Source: Lysinibacillus sp. B2A1 (GTDB lineage: Bacteria; Bacillota; Bacilli; Bacillales_A; Planococcaceae). Taken from it: 64,000 nucleotides of DNA. The position numbers and the translations under genes were made by a program. Every line of letters starts with the position of its first letter. Within the stretch, counting starts at the first letter, position 1. The notes beneath the pieces are model-generated. The model did no database searches and was not told the origin of the DNA. It worked only from the letters and a program-made list of their open reading frames with translations. Below are positions 1-8,566 of this stretch, piece after piece. The DNA lies in the NCBI GenBank assembly GCA_002973635.1, contig CP027224.1, forward strand, positions 3,730,501 through 3,794,500, given 5' to 3'.

Positions 1-417
1 CTCATCAAGTCCTTTAGTGACTTTGCCATCCTTGCTTAATTCGATTGTATTTCGATCAATAAGTCCTGCAACTAAGTCCGAATCATGTACTTTGCCAGAT
101 AAGGCTAATTTCAATGCACTTGATAAACGTTCATCTTTAAGTTCTTGCTCGTGTTGCTGTTTAGATGTCTCATTTGTTTGTTGGAGTTCAGTGATTTTTG
201 CTTGAAGCCCTTCAACATCTACTTTCTTCAATTCTTCAAGTTGTGTATCTCGCTCAGATAATTGAGTTTCAAGTGAACTTTTAGCAGTAGACAACTCGTT
301 ATATTTTGCTTTTGGTACCACATGCTTTGGAGCTTCTTTTGCTGCATTTGCCACAATTGTTTCAATCTGATCATCTGCAATACCAGCAGTTTTAAGTAAT
401 TCTTTTAACCAATCCAT
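1..417 (-). CDS. Phage minor structural / scaffolding protein (gp20-like), partial
   Basis: This is the N-terminal 139 residues of a protein that continues past the left edge. It starts MDWLKELLKTAGI and is followed by a charged coiled-coil stretch (about residues 45-95) rich in E, K and Q, then a segment on loss of a region and 'DGKVTKGLDE'. That layout matches the phage minor structural protein GP20 family, which acts as a scaffold during capsid assembly and usually lies between the gp7-like head protein and the major capsid gene, as here. I chose the ATG at 417 because GGAGGT lies 7 bases upstream; the ATG at 423 would be too close. Confidence 0.8.
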   Translation of the reverse strand, partial: MDWLKELLKTAGIADDQIETIVANAAKEAPKHVVPKAKYNELSTAKSSLETQLSERDTQLEELKKVDVEGLQAKITELQQTNETSKQQHEQELKDERLSSALKLALSGKVHDSDLVAGLIDRNTIELSKDGKVTKGLDE

Positions 418-526
418 TTTCATTACCTCCATACATTTTTATACAGGTCTGTGCCTGTTGGTGGTGTTCGCTTCTTTATGGTCTTGCCTTTAAAAAGACC
501 AAATTAAAAAGCCGTGAAGTCACGAC

Positions 527-757
527 TTATTGTTCTTCATACATACCATTAATGACATCCACTTTGGCGCATTCTAATAAACCTAAAGCCTCGACCGAGC
601 TTCCATCAGATGAAACTACTTTGATTGTGCCATCTTTCGTTTTAATAATGCTTATTACCATTTCGATATCTTCAACATGATCTAAAGTATCTTCCAACGA
701 TGCCCTTGGTGTGATAACGCCATCGCGAATTGCTTTCTTTTCACGAAAATCAATCAC
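527..757 (-). CDS. Small phage protein of unknown function
   Basis: A 76-residue acidic protein with no family I recognise. It starts with GTG, overlapping the stop of the preceding 39-residue gene by 4 bases (GTGA), so the two are probably translationally coupled. It lies between the head morphogenesis gene and the scaffold gene, a place where Bacillus phages often carry small accessory proteins. No signal peptide or membrane segment is visible. Confidence 0.6.
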   Translation of the reverse strand: MIDFREKKAIRDGVITPRASLEDTLDHVEDIEMVISIIKTKDGTIKVVSSDGSSVEALGLLECAKVDVINGMYEEQ

Positions 758-873
758 AGAACATCACTCCTTGGCACACCAATAATGCTACTTAATTTAC
801 CGTCTATAAAAATAGCGATTGTTTTTGGCGTTAAATATTCAATTGTCAGGATATAGGACGGTTTTATTTTCAT
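754..873 (-). CDS. 39-residue phage protein, coupled to head gene
   Basis: A short reading frame, MKIKPSYILT to GVPRSDVL. Its ATG overlaps the expected stop of the head morphogenesis gene (ATGA) when that gene is read through its frameshift, and its own stop overlaps the GTG of the next gene. Coupling on both sides supports translation. No family recognised; the pattern of alternating hydrophobic residues and a 'FIDGKLSSIIGV' segment suggests a small beta-rich fold, by inference only. Confidence 0.6.
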   Translation of the reverse strand: MKIKPSYILTIEYLTPKTIAIFIDGKLSSIIGVPRSDVL

Positions 874-1906
874 GCTACAAACCTCGCCTCCCACTCAGGA
901 TATTTAATTTTTGAATCAATGTAGTAGACCTTACCATCACGACCACGAGCAATCCTTTGACTGACATCATCTTCAAAATACGGTGCTGTGGTCGTTCGAC
1001 AAAAGGGTGGAAAGGATTTGCTGTTACACCAGGTTCAAAGTCTGTCATCTTAAATACCTTGCCATCCATCGATTGGCAAATATCACTCGTCTTACCATCA
1101 AGCGTAGCAATAATTTCATATCGCTCGATACTTAGCTCGTTAAATGCATCCTTTTGAGCCGAAGCACTAAAAAAAGCCGATTCTGTCATCACTAAACGCT
1201 TAATTTGATAGCGTGTGTTTTGAGAACCTAGCTTTTTGTGTAATGTGCTAATAATCTTTTCTGGGCCTGTACCTTGAGCAACAGATTGAATTAACTCTGT
1301 GTGTAGTGTATTAAGTAAGATGTTTTTATCTCGCCATATCTTTTGGCTGAATGTTTGACCATCAGCAGTCCATGGTTTACTAATTACTTTCGTTAGCTTG
1401 GTTTCATCAAGTGCCTGTAGAGTAAAGCCAATCTCAAAAGCTTTTTGTACCTCAAATGCTGTGTGATAGTACTGAGTTTGATACGTTTCTTTCATCAGTC
1501 GCTCAAAGCCCTCAATTTGCCCACCATACAGCTTTTCTACATGTTGCTGTAATTGTAGTTGCAAACTCTCTAAACGACTTATATGGACGCGAGAAGACGC
1601 ATTTTCGAGTTGTTTCATCCACTTTTGATTTACTGCATTCTTTTTGCCATAATCGATATATTCCTCTACAGTCCATCGGAACTCTCGTAATTCATTGCTT
1701 TTTAGAAGCTGCTTGGCTTCGTCTAATGTGATTTCATTGTTCTTAGCAAAGCGTTGATACCATTTAGCAATATCCTTTTCGATTTCTTGCATAGTCTGGA
1801 TATACGCTTTCTCGAGATCCTTATAATAACTCGCATTCTTCTCATGCTGTGATTGCTCAAGCATTTCGAATCGTTTACGCCAGTAGTCTCTTTGTTTGTT
1901 TGCCAT
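870..1906 (-). CDS. SPP1 gp7-like minor head protein, frameshifted near its C-terminus
   Basis: About 345 residues. The protein belongs to the phage head morphogenesis (SPP1 gp7, Mu F) family, which sits at the portal and takes part in head assembly and DNA delivery. The family signature near the C-terminus is a 'DGKTSDICQSMDGKVF' segment followed by NPFHP. At 1001-1007 the reading frame slips: adding one base in the T run restores CRTTTAPYFEDD and a normal end (EWEARFVA) with a stop at 870-872 that overlaps the next ATG. As read, the frame instead ends at 875 with an unrelated tail. This is either a real inactivating mutation or a sequencing error in a short homopolymer. Confidence 0.85.
1001..1007 (-). 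other. Single-base frameshift site in head gene
   Basis: In the coding strand a CCC-TTTT run precedes TGTCGAACG. One extra T would join the NPFHP motif to the conserved CRTTTAPYF of the gp7 family; without it the frame diverges. The downstream frame keeps family-like sequence down to a stop coupled with the next gene, which shows the loss is recent or artefactual. Confidence 0.8.
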
Positions 1907-2271
1907 AACATATCACCTGAATTCTTAAACTCATGAATATTACTAACGACTTTTAGTTGATGCGATAACAAAGGGTAACTTTTATTCGGGTCACTTAAAT
2001 TTAAAGGCAACACACCATAACCACCATTATTATGACAATAAACTATTACGCCACGTACTTTAAATCTCTTACCCAAAACATTCATCACAGTTCCTTCTAC
2101 AATATCCTTTTCAAAAATCAGTTCACCATCGATAGATATTGCAATAGCTCTCATTTCTTTACTGGAACAACTAGGTAACTTTACTTGTTCCTTTATTAAA
2201 TCATCAAAAGTGAATACAACCATTTGATCGCCTGTCCACACTCGATAAGTTTTAATTATTTGTGATTCCAT
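1723..2271 (-). CDS. YopX-like phage protein with anomalous C-terminal overlap
   Basis: 182 residues as read. Residues 1-115 resemble the phage YopX family (a 'YRVWTGDQM' opening, 'EKDIVEGTVM', then 'GVLPLN' and 'KVVSNIHE' near the end), whose function is unknown. The last 60 or so residues are simply another frame of the head gene, a 184-base overlap that is far larger than any other in this operon. A one-base slip near 1915-1930 would give a stop at about the expected end of a YopX protein, so the annotated tail is probably not real. A second, better YopX protein is encoded at 13906-14286. Confidence 0.6.
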   Translation of the reverse strand: MESQIIKTYRVWTGDQMVVFTFDDLIKEQVKLPSCSSKEMRAIAISIDGELIFEKDIVEGTVMNVLGKRFKVRGVIVYCHNNGGYGVLPLNLSDPNKSYPLLSHQLKVVSNIHEFKNSGDMLWQTNKETTGVNDSKCLSNHSMRRMRVIIRISRKRISRLCKKSKRILLNGINALLRTMKSH

Positions 2272-2312
2272 TTCATCACCTCACTTATTACAGAATAAAA
2301 GAAAGACCTCGT

Positions 2313-3806
2313 TTATTCAGCGATTTCATTGTTTTGCTTTTGTTGGAAAGTGGTGTCGTAATTATCAAACTCATTCATACGTTCCTGACGTTCTTTCTTG
2401 TTTCGTTGCATCTCTAATGGCGGATCTTTTACATAAGGGTGCTGCGCTACCTTCGTTTCTTCAGACAAGTAAGGTGATTTATTTAATACTTCAACAACTT
2501 CCATCTCGTTAATTAAGATGTCACGATTAAAAATGATATTTACATATTCATCTTCATAATCCCCTTGTCCTGTGTTTGCTAAATGAACATTGATAAACCA
2601 TAACAATTCCTCAAATGATGCTTGGAACTCTGTTTCAATACCATCTGCATCAAGATCAATCTCACTGTACATGGCCCTAATATTTAATTGATTTGGGTTA
2701 TTAGCCATACGTTCGTCTTTCGCATCATAGCCTCGTCCATTCTCAATCAAAGCCTTTTTAAACAGTGATAGAATTATCTTATAATTCTCAGGGTTAACTT
2801 CAACAGTTAATGTTTCTACACCGCCTTGGTTTTCCTTATTGCGGACCACTTTAACAACACCGTATTGTGCCAAGTTTCGCCTAAATTCCCCTAAATTCTG
2901 CCCTCCATAGTTATACAGAACAAGAAGTGTATTCCGTGCATCTTCTTGCATGTTGTTTTCAAAGTCGCTTAACATGATATTGATGCCGTCTTGTAGCGAC
3001 TTCACACGCTTAATAAGTGGTATTTCCTTGTTATTGAATTTAAACGGTATCAAAGGAGTTCGTTGCCAGTTCATACTTAATTTATTTCCGCCATCATTAA
3101 TAGTGATATAAGATGTCAGTACCTTCGTTACATCTTGTACAAGACGTCCTGAGAACCACTCATAATGTTCCACACCATTGGCGCTATAAACCTCTACCTT
3201 TTCAACTACAACCTCTCTATCACCTTCGTATGTCTTTACAGGATATACGCGAATTGCGAAATCAAGGATAGTCTGTTCTGAATCCTTCCAAAATGGAATA
3301 ATTTCATGTGGCTGGAACCTTTTAATAACAAACTCACTATTTTCATCGTAATACGGATATAACCAGCCAATACCGCCATTCAAGGCGTCCTGACCAACAC
3401 TTCTTATTGTTCTATGGAATCGTTTATTGAAAATCTCTTGTAATTTCTTTGAATACTCTTCATTTTCAGTTTCAATTGTTATTGGCTTACCAAGTTGATA
3501 GTTTACTTTTTGGTCAACAAGCTTGGCATACTGATTATCTAGTATCTTGTTATTTGGTAAGTTTTTATTAACCTCCAAACGCCCACCTTCTCCAATAACT
3601 AAACGCTCTCGCTTTAATATCTCTTGCTCGCCTTCGTAGTAATTTTCGCCCGTAAGCATCCACTTTCGCTTCTCTGACTTTTTAAACTTATTAATCTCGT
3701 TCTCGAGCCATTTGATGTCTGTTATTAAATCATTTGCACCAGTTGTTATATTTTCATTGATGACATCTGTGTCTGTAATGGCACCCTGGTATGGAAAATA
3801 ACTCAT
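2313..3806 (-). CDS. Phage portal protein (SPP1 gp6-like)
   Basis: 497 residues, the usual length of the SPP1-type portal family. The portal ring sits at one capsid vertex, docks the terminase and forms the DNA channel. Visible family features are the N-terminal 'QYAKLVDQKVNYQLGKPI' segment, an acidic central region, and 'NDGGNKLSMNWQRTPLIPF' followed by a helical stem with 'NNMQEDARNTLLVLYNYGG'. It lies directly between the large terminase subunit and the gp7-like head gene, the standard order. Confidence 0.93.
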   Translation of the reverse strand: MSYFPYQGAITDTDVINENITTGANDLITDIKWLENEINKFKKSEKRKWMLTGENYYEGEQEILKRERLVIGEGGRLEVNKNLPNNKILDNQYAKLVDQKVNYQLGKPITIETENEEYSKKLQEIFNKRFHRTIRSVGQDALNGGIGWLYPYYDENSEFVIKRFQPHEIIPFWKDSEQTILDFAIRVYPVKTYEGDREVVVEKVEVYSANGVEHYEWFSGRLVQDVTKVLTSYITINDGGNKLSMNWQRTPLIPFKFNNKEIPLIKRVKSLQDGINIMLSDFENNMQEDARNTLLVLYNYGGQNLGEFRRNLAQYGVVKVVRNKENQGGVETLTVEVNPENYKIILSLFKKALIENGRGYDAKDERMANNPNQLNIRAMYSEIDLDADGIETEFQASFEELLWFINVHLANTGQGDYEDEYVNIIFNRDILINEMEVVEVLNKSPYLSEETKVAQHPYVKDPPLEMQRNKKERQERMNEFDNYDTTFQQKQNNEIAE

Positions 3807-3820
3807 GTATTCACCTCTTT

Positions 3821-5254
3821 CTAATCAAAACTGAATGTTTCTCCTACTCCTATTTTTTCAGCAATGCCAGTAGTAGCGTCAGGAGCATCATCGTGAGCGT
3901 TTTTACCTTCACGTTGATACTCAGTCATCGCCTTGTAATATTCAGGCCATTTATCTTTCCAATTGATAGGGAAATAAATATGATTCATCACCCATGTTGA
4001 ATTGGATAGAATACGAGCTATTTTGTTATTTGATTGATGGAAAGGCTCGATGTATGTGTAATTGCTGTTGTGTTCTTCCATCAATATTTTCTCTACAGAA
4101 CGAGTAAAACCACGCCCTCCACCATTTGATTCGATGTAAGCATGATTTACTTTGTTGTCGTATAGCATCTTAGCTGTATCAGGTTCCGTTTCTTCCATAG
4201 GAGCTTTTGTATACAATACATCAAGCACATAAGCCTCGTTATCAAAAGTAGCACCATAAACGATACTGCAAAGGAAGTCATCTCCTGTATCTGCTGTATC
4301 CGTGTAGTTCTGAATAGATTTGAAAGTAGGTAATTCACCGTCATACGTCTTGAATGCTTTATAGAGTCGCCCTTTAAGGTCTAAAGGTTGCTGATAATAG
4401 TTAGCATTTAAAATAGCCTCATCCATAAAGTCGGATAAGGCATCAAAGTTTTTCCTATTCAACAGCTCTGGGCAAAGCATGTTTCCTTCTTCATCCATAG
4501 CTGGCATCATCAAAACATACCATTCAGAAGCACGTTTACTTTCAAGAATACGGCCACAAATGTCCTTTTTACTCCATCTAGTCATGTTGACGATTTTAAT
4601 TGATTGGTCCGTTTGTTCTTGTCGAGAAATGAATGTATCTACAAAGAATTGCCATTGTTTATCTAGAGCATTTTCATTTTGAGCTTCAGCGGCATTTTTT
4701 ATTGGATCGTCAACAATTAGAATGTTACCGCCCTTACCTGTAATAGAACCACCAAGTCCAGCGCCCTTATAATTGAAATGCTGTCCTTCTAACGCCCATT
4801 GACGATATGATGAGTCACCTTTTTTTATCTTTACATTAGGGAATATGTCACTATAAACAATTTCATGTGGATATATCTTTTCTTCACTTATCCCATCACG
4901 AGTATAACGGCTAAATGCTGTTGCTAAATCCTCGTTATAAGATACAGTAATAATACGGTTTTCCTGCCTATCTCCTAGCACCCACTCACAAAAATGAATT
5001 AATGTACGTGACTTACCATGACGAGGAGGTATGTTCATAATCATGTTTTCGTATGGCACACCATCTTCATTAAGCAAACGACCTTCATACAATGCCTGTA
5101 ACGTTTCACAAATTGTTTCTAAGTGTGTACGCCCATCAATGTAGAAATCAGGCGCTCGTGTCTTGCAATACTCCCAAAACGATTGTCTAGAAAGGTATTT
5201 TCGTTCCTCAATAAGTGCATCTAACAGTTCGATTTCGGCTTGTTCTGCATTCAT
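3821..5254 (-). CDS. terL: Terminase large subunit (DNA packaging ATPase/nuclease)
   Basis: 477 residues. Packages phage DNA into the prohead by ATP hydrolysis and cuts it with a C-terminal RNase H-like nuclease. The Walker A-like motif PPRHGKS is at about 76-82, and Walker B 'NILIVDDP' at about 177-184. Acidic residues of the nuclease are in 'TDTADTGDDF' (about 311-320) and near the end in 'HDDAPDATTGIAE'. The ATG overlaps the small subunit stop by 4 bases. The downstream gene is the portal protein. Confidence 0.95.
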   Translation of the reverse strand: MNAEQAEIELLDALIEERKYLSRQSFWEYCKTRAPDFYIDGRTHLETICETLQALYEGRLLNEDGVPYENMIMNIPPRHGKSRTLIHFCEWVLGDRQENRIITVSYNEDLATAFSRYTRDGISEEKIYPHEIVYSDIFPNVKIKKGDSSYRQWALEGQHFNYKGAGLGGSITGKGGNILIVDDPIKNAAEAQNENALDKQWQFFVDTFISRQEQTDQSIKIVNMTRWSKKDICGRILESKRASEWYVLMMPAMDEEGNMLCPELLNRKNFDALSDFMDEAILNANYYQQPLDLKGRLYKAFKTYDGELPTFKSIQNYTDTADTGDDFLCSIVYGATFDNEAYVLDVLYTKAPMEETEPDTAKMLYDNKVNHAYIESNGGGRGFTRSVEKILMEEHNSNYTYIEPFHQSNNKIARILSNSTWVMNHIYFPINWKDKWPEYYKAMTEYQREGKNAHDDAPDATTGIAEKIGVGETFSFD

Positions 5255-6150
5255 TGTTTCGTCATCCCTTTCAATCGTTCAATCGCCTCTTTGCGTTGTT
5301 CTGGTGTCATGTAGGCGTATTTATTATCTTCTGAACCAACTACATTGTCTTTTCGATATTGCTCTATTTCGATGCGTTTAGCTTCGGTAGAGAATTTCAA
5401 TTGTTCATTCTGTAGCTGCTTACGCTCGTTTTCATTGAGTAAATCCATATGCTTTGAAAGAAACTCAAGAGCTTTCATCTTGTCAGCAAGTTTGACAGTA
5501 ATGCCGTCTTTGCCTTGCTTTACTTCGGTTATTAATGTTCCATCTATTTCAGTAGATTCATTCAAATGAACATAGTTAAATGCATAAGTTTTGATGTTAC
5601 CATGCATATCTAACTCTGGTTGACCATCATCGTTGTAAATGACTTCTTCTTGCCTGCCGAATTTCATATAGTCTTTAATGTCAGCAAAGGCAATATCTAT
5701 CCACTTTTGAATTAGCGTTCGTTTATCAAGCAGCGCTTCCTCGGTTAAACCATCTCGAACCTTAATGATTCCTTCTCGAATCTTAGTATTTCTAAGTAGT
5801 TGATTGCCATTAGTCATTGCTGTTGAATAAGCACACCCATAAGCCTTTTGATAAGCCTTAGTAGCATTCCAACACTTCACATAGTAAGCAATAAATAAGC
5901 GTTGTTTGTCATTTAAGCCACTTTCGTCATCATCACTAAAATAGATAACTTCATCATCGGATGCATCCTCTTTTATGGTTGCAACCTTTGTTATTTTGGT
6001 TGCATCCTTTTCAGTTGCATCCCTCGACCACTTTTCGCGGCTTTTTCGGCTCTTTAGTGTACCGAGCTTTATCTCATGCTTTTCAGCAAGATCAGCAAGT
6101 GTAATCTTAGTGGTTTCCCACTCCTTTTTTATTTCATCCCAATTAGCCAT
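5251..6150 (-). CDS. terS: Terminase small subunit
   Basis: 299 residues, long for the family because of an N-terminal extension. The protein recognises the packaging site and hands DNA to the large subunit. An HTH-like segment occupies about 15-42 (ITLADLAEKHEIKLGTLKSR), a linker rich in D and K follows, and the core 'LNDKQRLFIAYYVKCWNATKAYQKAYG' with 'RNTKIREGI' at about 78-135 is typical of terminase_2-type small subunits. A C-terminal coiled coil carries MKALEFLSKHMDLL. Operon partner of TerL, 4-base overlap. Confidence 0.92.
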   Translation of the reverse strand: MANWDEIKKEWETTKITLADLAEKHEIKLGTLKSRKSREKWSRDATEKDATKITKVATIKEDASDDEVIYFSDDDESGLNDKQRLFIAYYVKCWNATKAYQKAYGCAYSTAMTNGNQLLRNTKIREGIIKVRDGLTEEALLDKRTLIQKWIDIAFADIKDYMKFGRQEEVIYNDDGQPELDMHGNIKTYAFNYVHLNESTEIDGTLITEVKQGKDGITVKLADKMKALEFLSKHMDLLNENERKQLQNEQLKFSTEAKRIEIEQYRKDNVVGSEDNKYAYMTPEQRKEAIERLKGMTKQ

Positions 6151-6309
6151 ATCTCATAAACACCACCTCCAGAATCATGTCTGGTTCACGATGAACCTGA
6201 CCTATTTATGTATTTCACTCTCAAAAGTAAGTACCGAATAGTCGGCGGAGGAGGAAACTCTGCTCGATACTCACTTTTCAGGGCAAAATAAAAAGCACCC
6301 AATAGGATG

Positions 6310-6774
6310 CTACTTACCTTCTAATATATATTTTTTCATTTCTTCAAAGTCAGATTCTCCAATCTCATCTATTAATTTTTCATACTCTTCTTTAGTCAAT
6401 AAATTATTATTTTCTAAAATTTTTGCTAATGCTCTTGTTCTAGTCCAATTGTGAATTGCGGTATGAAATAGACCATCAAACATAGTCCATTCTTTTTCTT
6501 CATCAACTATTTCGCTAATTTTGAATGAGAAGTAAACAATAGTGTTTTCGTTCAAATTACCTTTATGACTACTTACAAGATTAGTAATTTTGGATTCATA
6601 TTCTAAGTTGATATCAGGTAGTTTCACTCTGACTTTATCGTTTTTAAGTAAAGTTGAATACAGATTAAAGTTGTTCTCTCCTGTTACTTCAAATCCTACC
6701 TGAAACTCCTTTATTTCTTCATTTACTTTTTCAACATTTGCGTTAATTTTTACACCGTTAATTATTATTAACAC
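6310..6774 (-). CDS. Phage protein of unknown function
   Basis: 154 residues from the GTG at 6774, which has GGGGGTGA five bases upstream; the ATG at 6801 lies before that ribosome site and is unlikely to be used. The N-terminal two thirds alternate hydrophobic and charged residues as in a beta barrel ('VRVKLPDINLEYESKI'), and the C-terminus is helical and acidic. I do not recognise a family. It is the first gene of the packaging operon. Confidence 0.65.
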   Translation of the reverse strand: MLIIINGVKINANVEKVNEEIKEFQVGFEVTGENNFNLYSTLLKNDKVRVKLPDINLEYESKITNLVSSHKGNLNENTIVYFSFKISEIVDEEKEWTMFDGLFHTAIHNWTRTRALAKILENNNLLTKEEYEKLIDEIGESDFEEMKKYILEGK

Positions 6775-6988
6775 AATATTCACCCCCTTTATCGTTTTCA
6801 TTATTTATTCGACAAAGAAAGCTAATATCCTTCATAAAAGTATACTCTCAAAACCACACCAAACTCCGCCCCCCTCAACTCAAAGTGTTTTGGCTGTTTG
6901 ATGCAGTTTTCAAAGCAAAAGTCGATGTTCTATATTGAACCATCGTTTAATTTAACTCTGGTGCATGGTGAACCAAAGCATAATAAAA

Positions 6989-7014
6989 AGCCTTACCGTG
7001 CTAGTGATAAGGCT
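6989..7014. terminator. Hairpin upstream of packaging operon
   Basis: Inverted repeat AGCCTTA ... TAAGGCT with a 12-base loop, preceded by an A run, so it could terminate leftward transcripts arriving from the right. No long T run follows on the + strand. Confidence 0.4.
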
Positions 7015-7417
7015 CGTCTACTGCGGTAAAATATTTAATTGTCGAATGCTCACTTGCGACTCGTGGTAGAGCGACACCACGTTATTATTTGTAAAGCGAA
7101 TTGTGTTTTAGATTTATAGTGCATTTCCGTGCACTTTGTTGCTAGTAAGTTTGACTGAATTATGGAAAGTGGACGAAGTTCACATAAAAACCACTCCTTC
7201 AGCATTTTTTAGCCTTTTATATTAATTAAGATACCTAATCTCTTAAAAAATACGGGCCGGCCAAGTTTGTCACGCTCCGAACTAGTCTGTCGAGCGCTGG
7301 TCGGTCGTCGGTCTGTCTGTCCTGGTAATTTATTGATTTGAAAAATACCAAGGGAAGAAACATTTACCTGTCCGACCTCCCCTTCATTTTACACTGTATA
7401 TTATTTAAAATGATACG

Positions 7418-7471
7418 TTTGGAACATTTGGAACATCTGTCACACTTGGCACATTTGGAACATTTGTAACA
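7418..7471. repeat. Six tandem 9-bp repeats (TTTGGAACA type)
   Basis: Six head-to-tail 9-mers: TTTGGAACA, TTTGGAACA, TCTGTCACA, CTTGGCACA, TTTGGAACA, TTTGTAACA. The strict 9-bp period, with three exact copies, is unlikely to be chance. It lies in the divergent region between the packaging operon and the small rightward gene at 7576, which suits a multi-site regulator or a packaging signal. Confidence 0.8.
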
Positions 7472-7575
7472 CCTATTCTTTTAATCACACTACTCAAATC
7501 ACACCTCTCCAATTACTTACGCATTTATCTAAAATCTGTTAGATTATTCTCAAATACATGTAAGAGGTGATTTAA

Positions 7576-7836
7576 TTGCTAACTGAAAAGAAAAAGTGTC
7601 GTGACGAACTTCTAATTGCCTTCAAAAACTTAATTTCTTCCAAAGGAAAGAATGAATTCTCTATTCAAGAAATAAAAGACTACATGCTTCGTAATGGTGC
7701 CAGTTCTTCCGAAAAGACTATTGAAATTCATATTCGATATCGATGTTGTGCTAATGCTGAAAAACGATACCATACCAAAAATTATGATGATTTAATAATG
7801 CTAGAGAACGGATTGTACACTTTAAATACTAAATAA
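7576..7836 (+). CDS. Small rightward phage protein, DUF7669-like
   Basis: 86 residues from a TTG with AAGAGGTGA seven bases upstream. It runs against the flow of the phage operon. The 'NEFSIQEIKDYMLRNGASSSEKTIEIHIRYRCC' segment looks like a winged-helix fold that ends in a C-rich turn, similar to short helical proteins linked with restriction-type loci. Family assignment is tentative and the role unknown. Confidence 0.6.
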   Translation: MLTEKKKCRDELLIAFKNLISSKGKNEFSIQEIKDYMLRNGASSSEKTIEIHIRYRCCANAEKRYHTKNYDDLIMLENGLYTLNTK

Positions 7837-7854
7837 TGTGAAGTAACCCGAAGG

Positions 7855-8274
7855 TCACTTCATCATCATATCAATAACTCGTTCTCTCACTCGTTGTACA
7901 CTTGTATGGCTCATATTAAGCTTTGCACCAATCCAACGGAAAGGCATACCCTCTAGCAACCAGAAAAGTACTTCTTGTTCAATGTCACCAGTAACCTTGT
8001 CTGTTAGATTTTGAACCGATAGCAATTCATCTTTAATTTTGTTGATGCGCACTTCTCGTGATGCTCTGATTTGAACATGTGCATGCACTGGATCACTTGT
8101 ACTTCCAACAGCTTTCGGCATTGTTGCCTCAATACCATACTTTGTTGTAGATGCTGCAGCTGTTAATGAATCAAGCTCATCCTTCATCCTCATGTACTTG
8201 CACATGTTGTCATGGTACTTCTTAATTGCCTTGTCTAGTTGGTAGCGATTTAGTTGTGTATTCTCTTTTAACAT
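7855..8274 (-). CDS. Late transcription regulator (ArpU/RinA-like, sigma-70 region 4 fold)
   Basis: 139 residues. The C-terminus 'FWLLEGMPFRWIGAKLNMSHTSVQRVRERVI' is a region-4-type helix-turn-helix (about 105-137), preceded by a long helical N-terminus. Small proteins of this type activate late genes in Gram-positive phages and sit just before terS, as here. ATG at 8274 has AGGAGGG upstream. Confidence 0.72.
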   Translation of the reverse strand: MLKENTQLNRYQLDKAIKKYHDNMCKYMRMKDELDSLTAAASTTKYGIEATMPKAVGSTSDPVHAHVQIRASREVRINKIKDELLSVQNLTDKVTGDIEQEVLFWLLEGMPFRWIGAKLNMSHTSVQRVRERVIDMMMK

Positions 8275-8294
8275 AGGTTTGCCCTCCTAAGTTG

Positions 8295-8374
8295 TGGTAT
8301 AATGACTTATCTGACTAGCCGAAGGGCATGAACCAATTCTTTGCTGTAGCGTGTGAAGACGCTGCGGCTTTTTC
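8295..8374 (+). ncRNA. Candidate short rightward RNA A
   Basis: An extended -10 (TGGTATAAT, 8295-8303) is followed by about 65 transcribed bases ending in a strong terminator: GCTGTAGCGT (8343-8352) pairs with ACGCTGCGGC (8359-8368), then five T. There is no reading frame inside. It diverges from the late-regulator gene. Confidence 0.5.
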
Positions 8375-8566
8375 TATTTACTGCGTAATTTCCTCATATT
8401 GTGCAGCAAAATTCTTGATATACAATGTCCAGAAAATCCTTTAATATATTGTTCAAAGCAATTTCTTTAAACTCACCATTCTTCACACCTATTTAAATTC
8501 TATTTCCCATTTGTATTTTTAACGTTCCTTTACACAATTCTATTGAAATACTGAGGAGGTATGTTT

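Larger units (their letters stand above)
6775..7575. other. 800-bp control region before the packaging operon
   Basis: No convincing gene. The stretch holds a hairpin at 6989-7014 (AGCCTTA/TAAGGCT), a GC-richer segment at 7250-7330 with repeated GGTC/GTCTGTC words, and six tandem 9-bp repeats at 7418-7471. Its place next to terS makes it a possible home of the cos or pac site and of the late promoter, but I cannot point to either. Confidence 0.5.

Noticed and set aside
7240..7330. cos site in the GC-richer GGTC/GTCTG segment
   Set aside because: Position next to terS fits, but I see no dyad or overhang signature that would define a cos site; read-end mapping would be needed.
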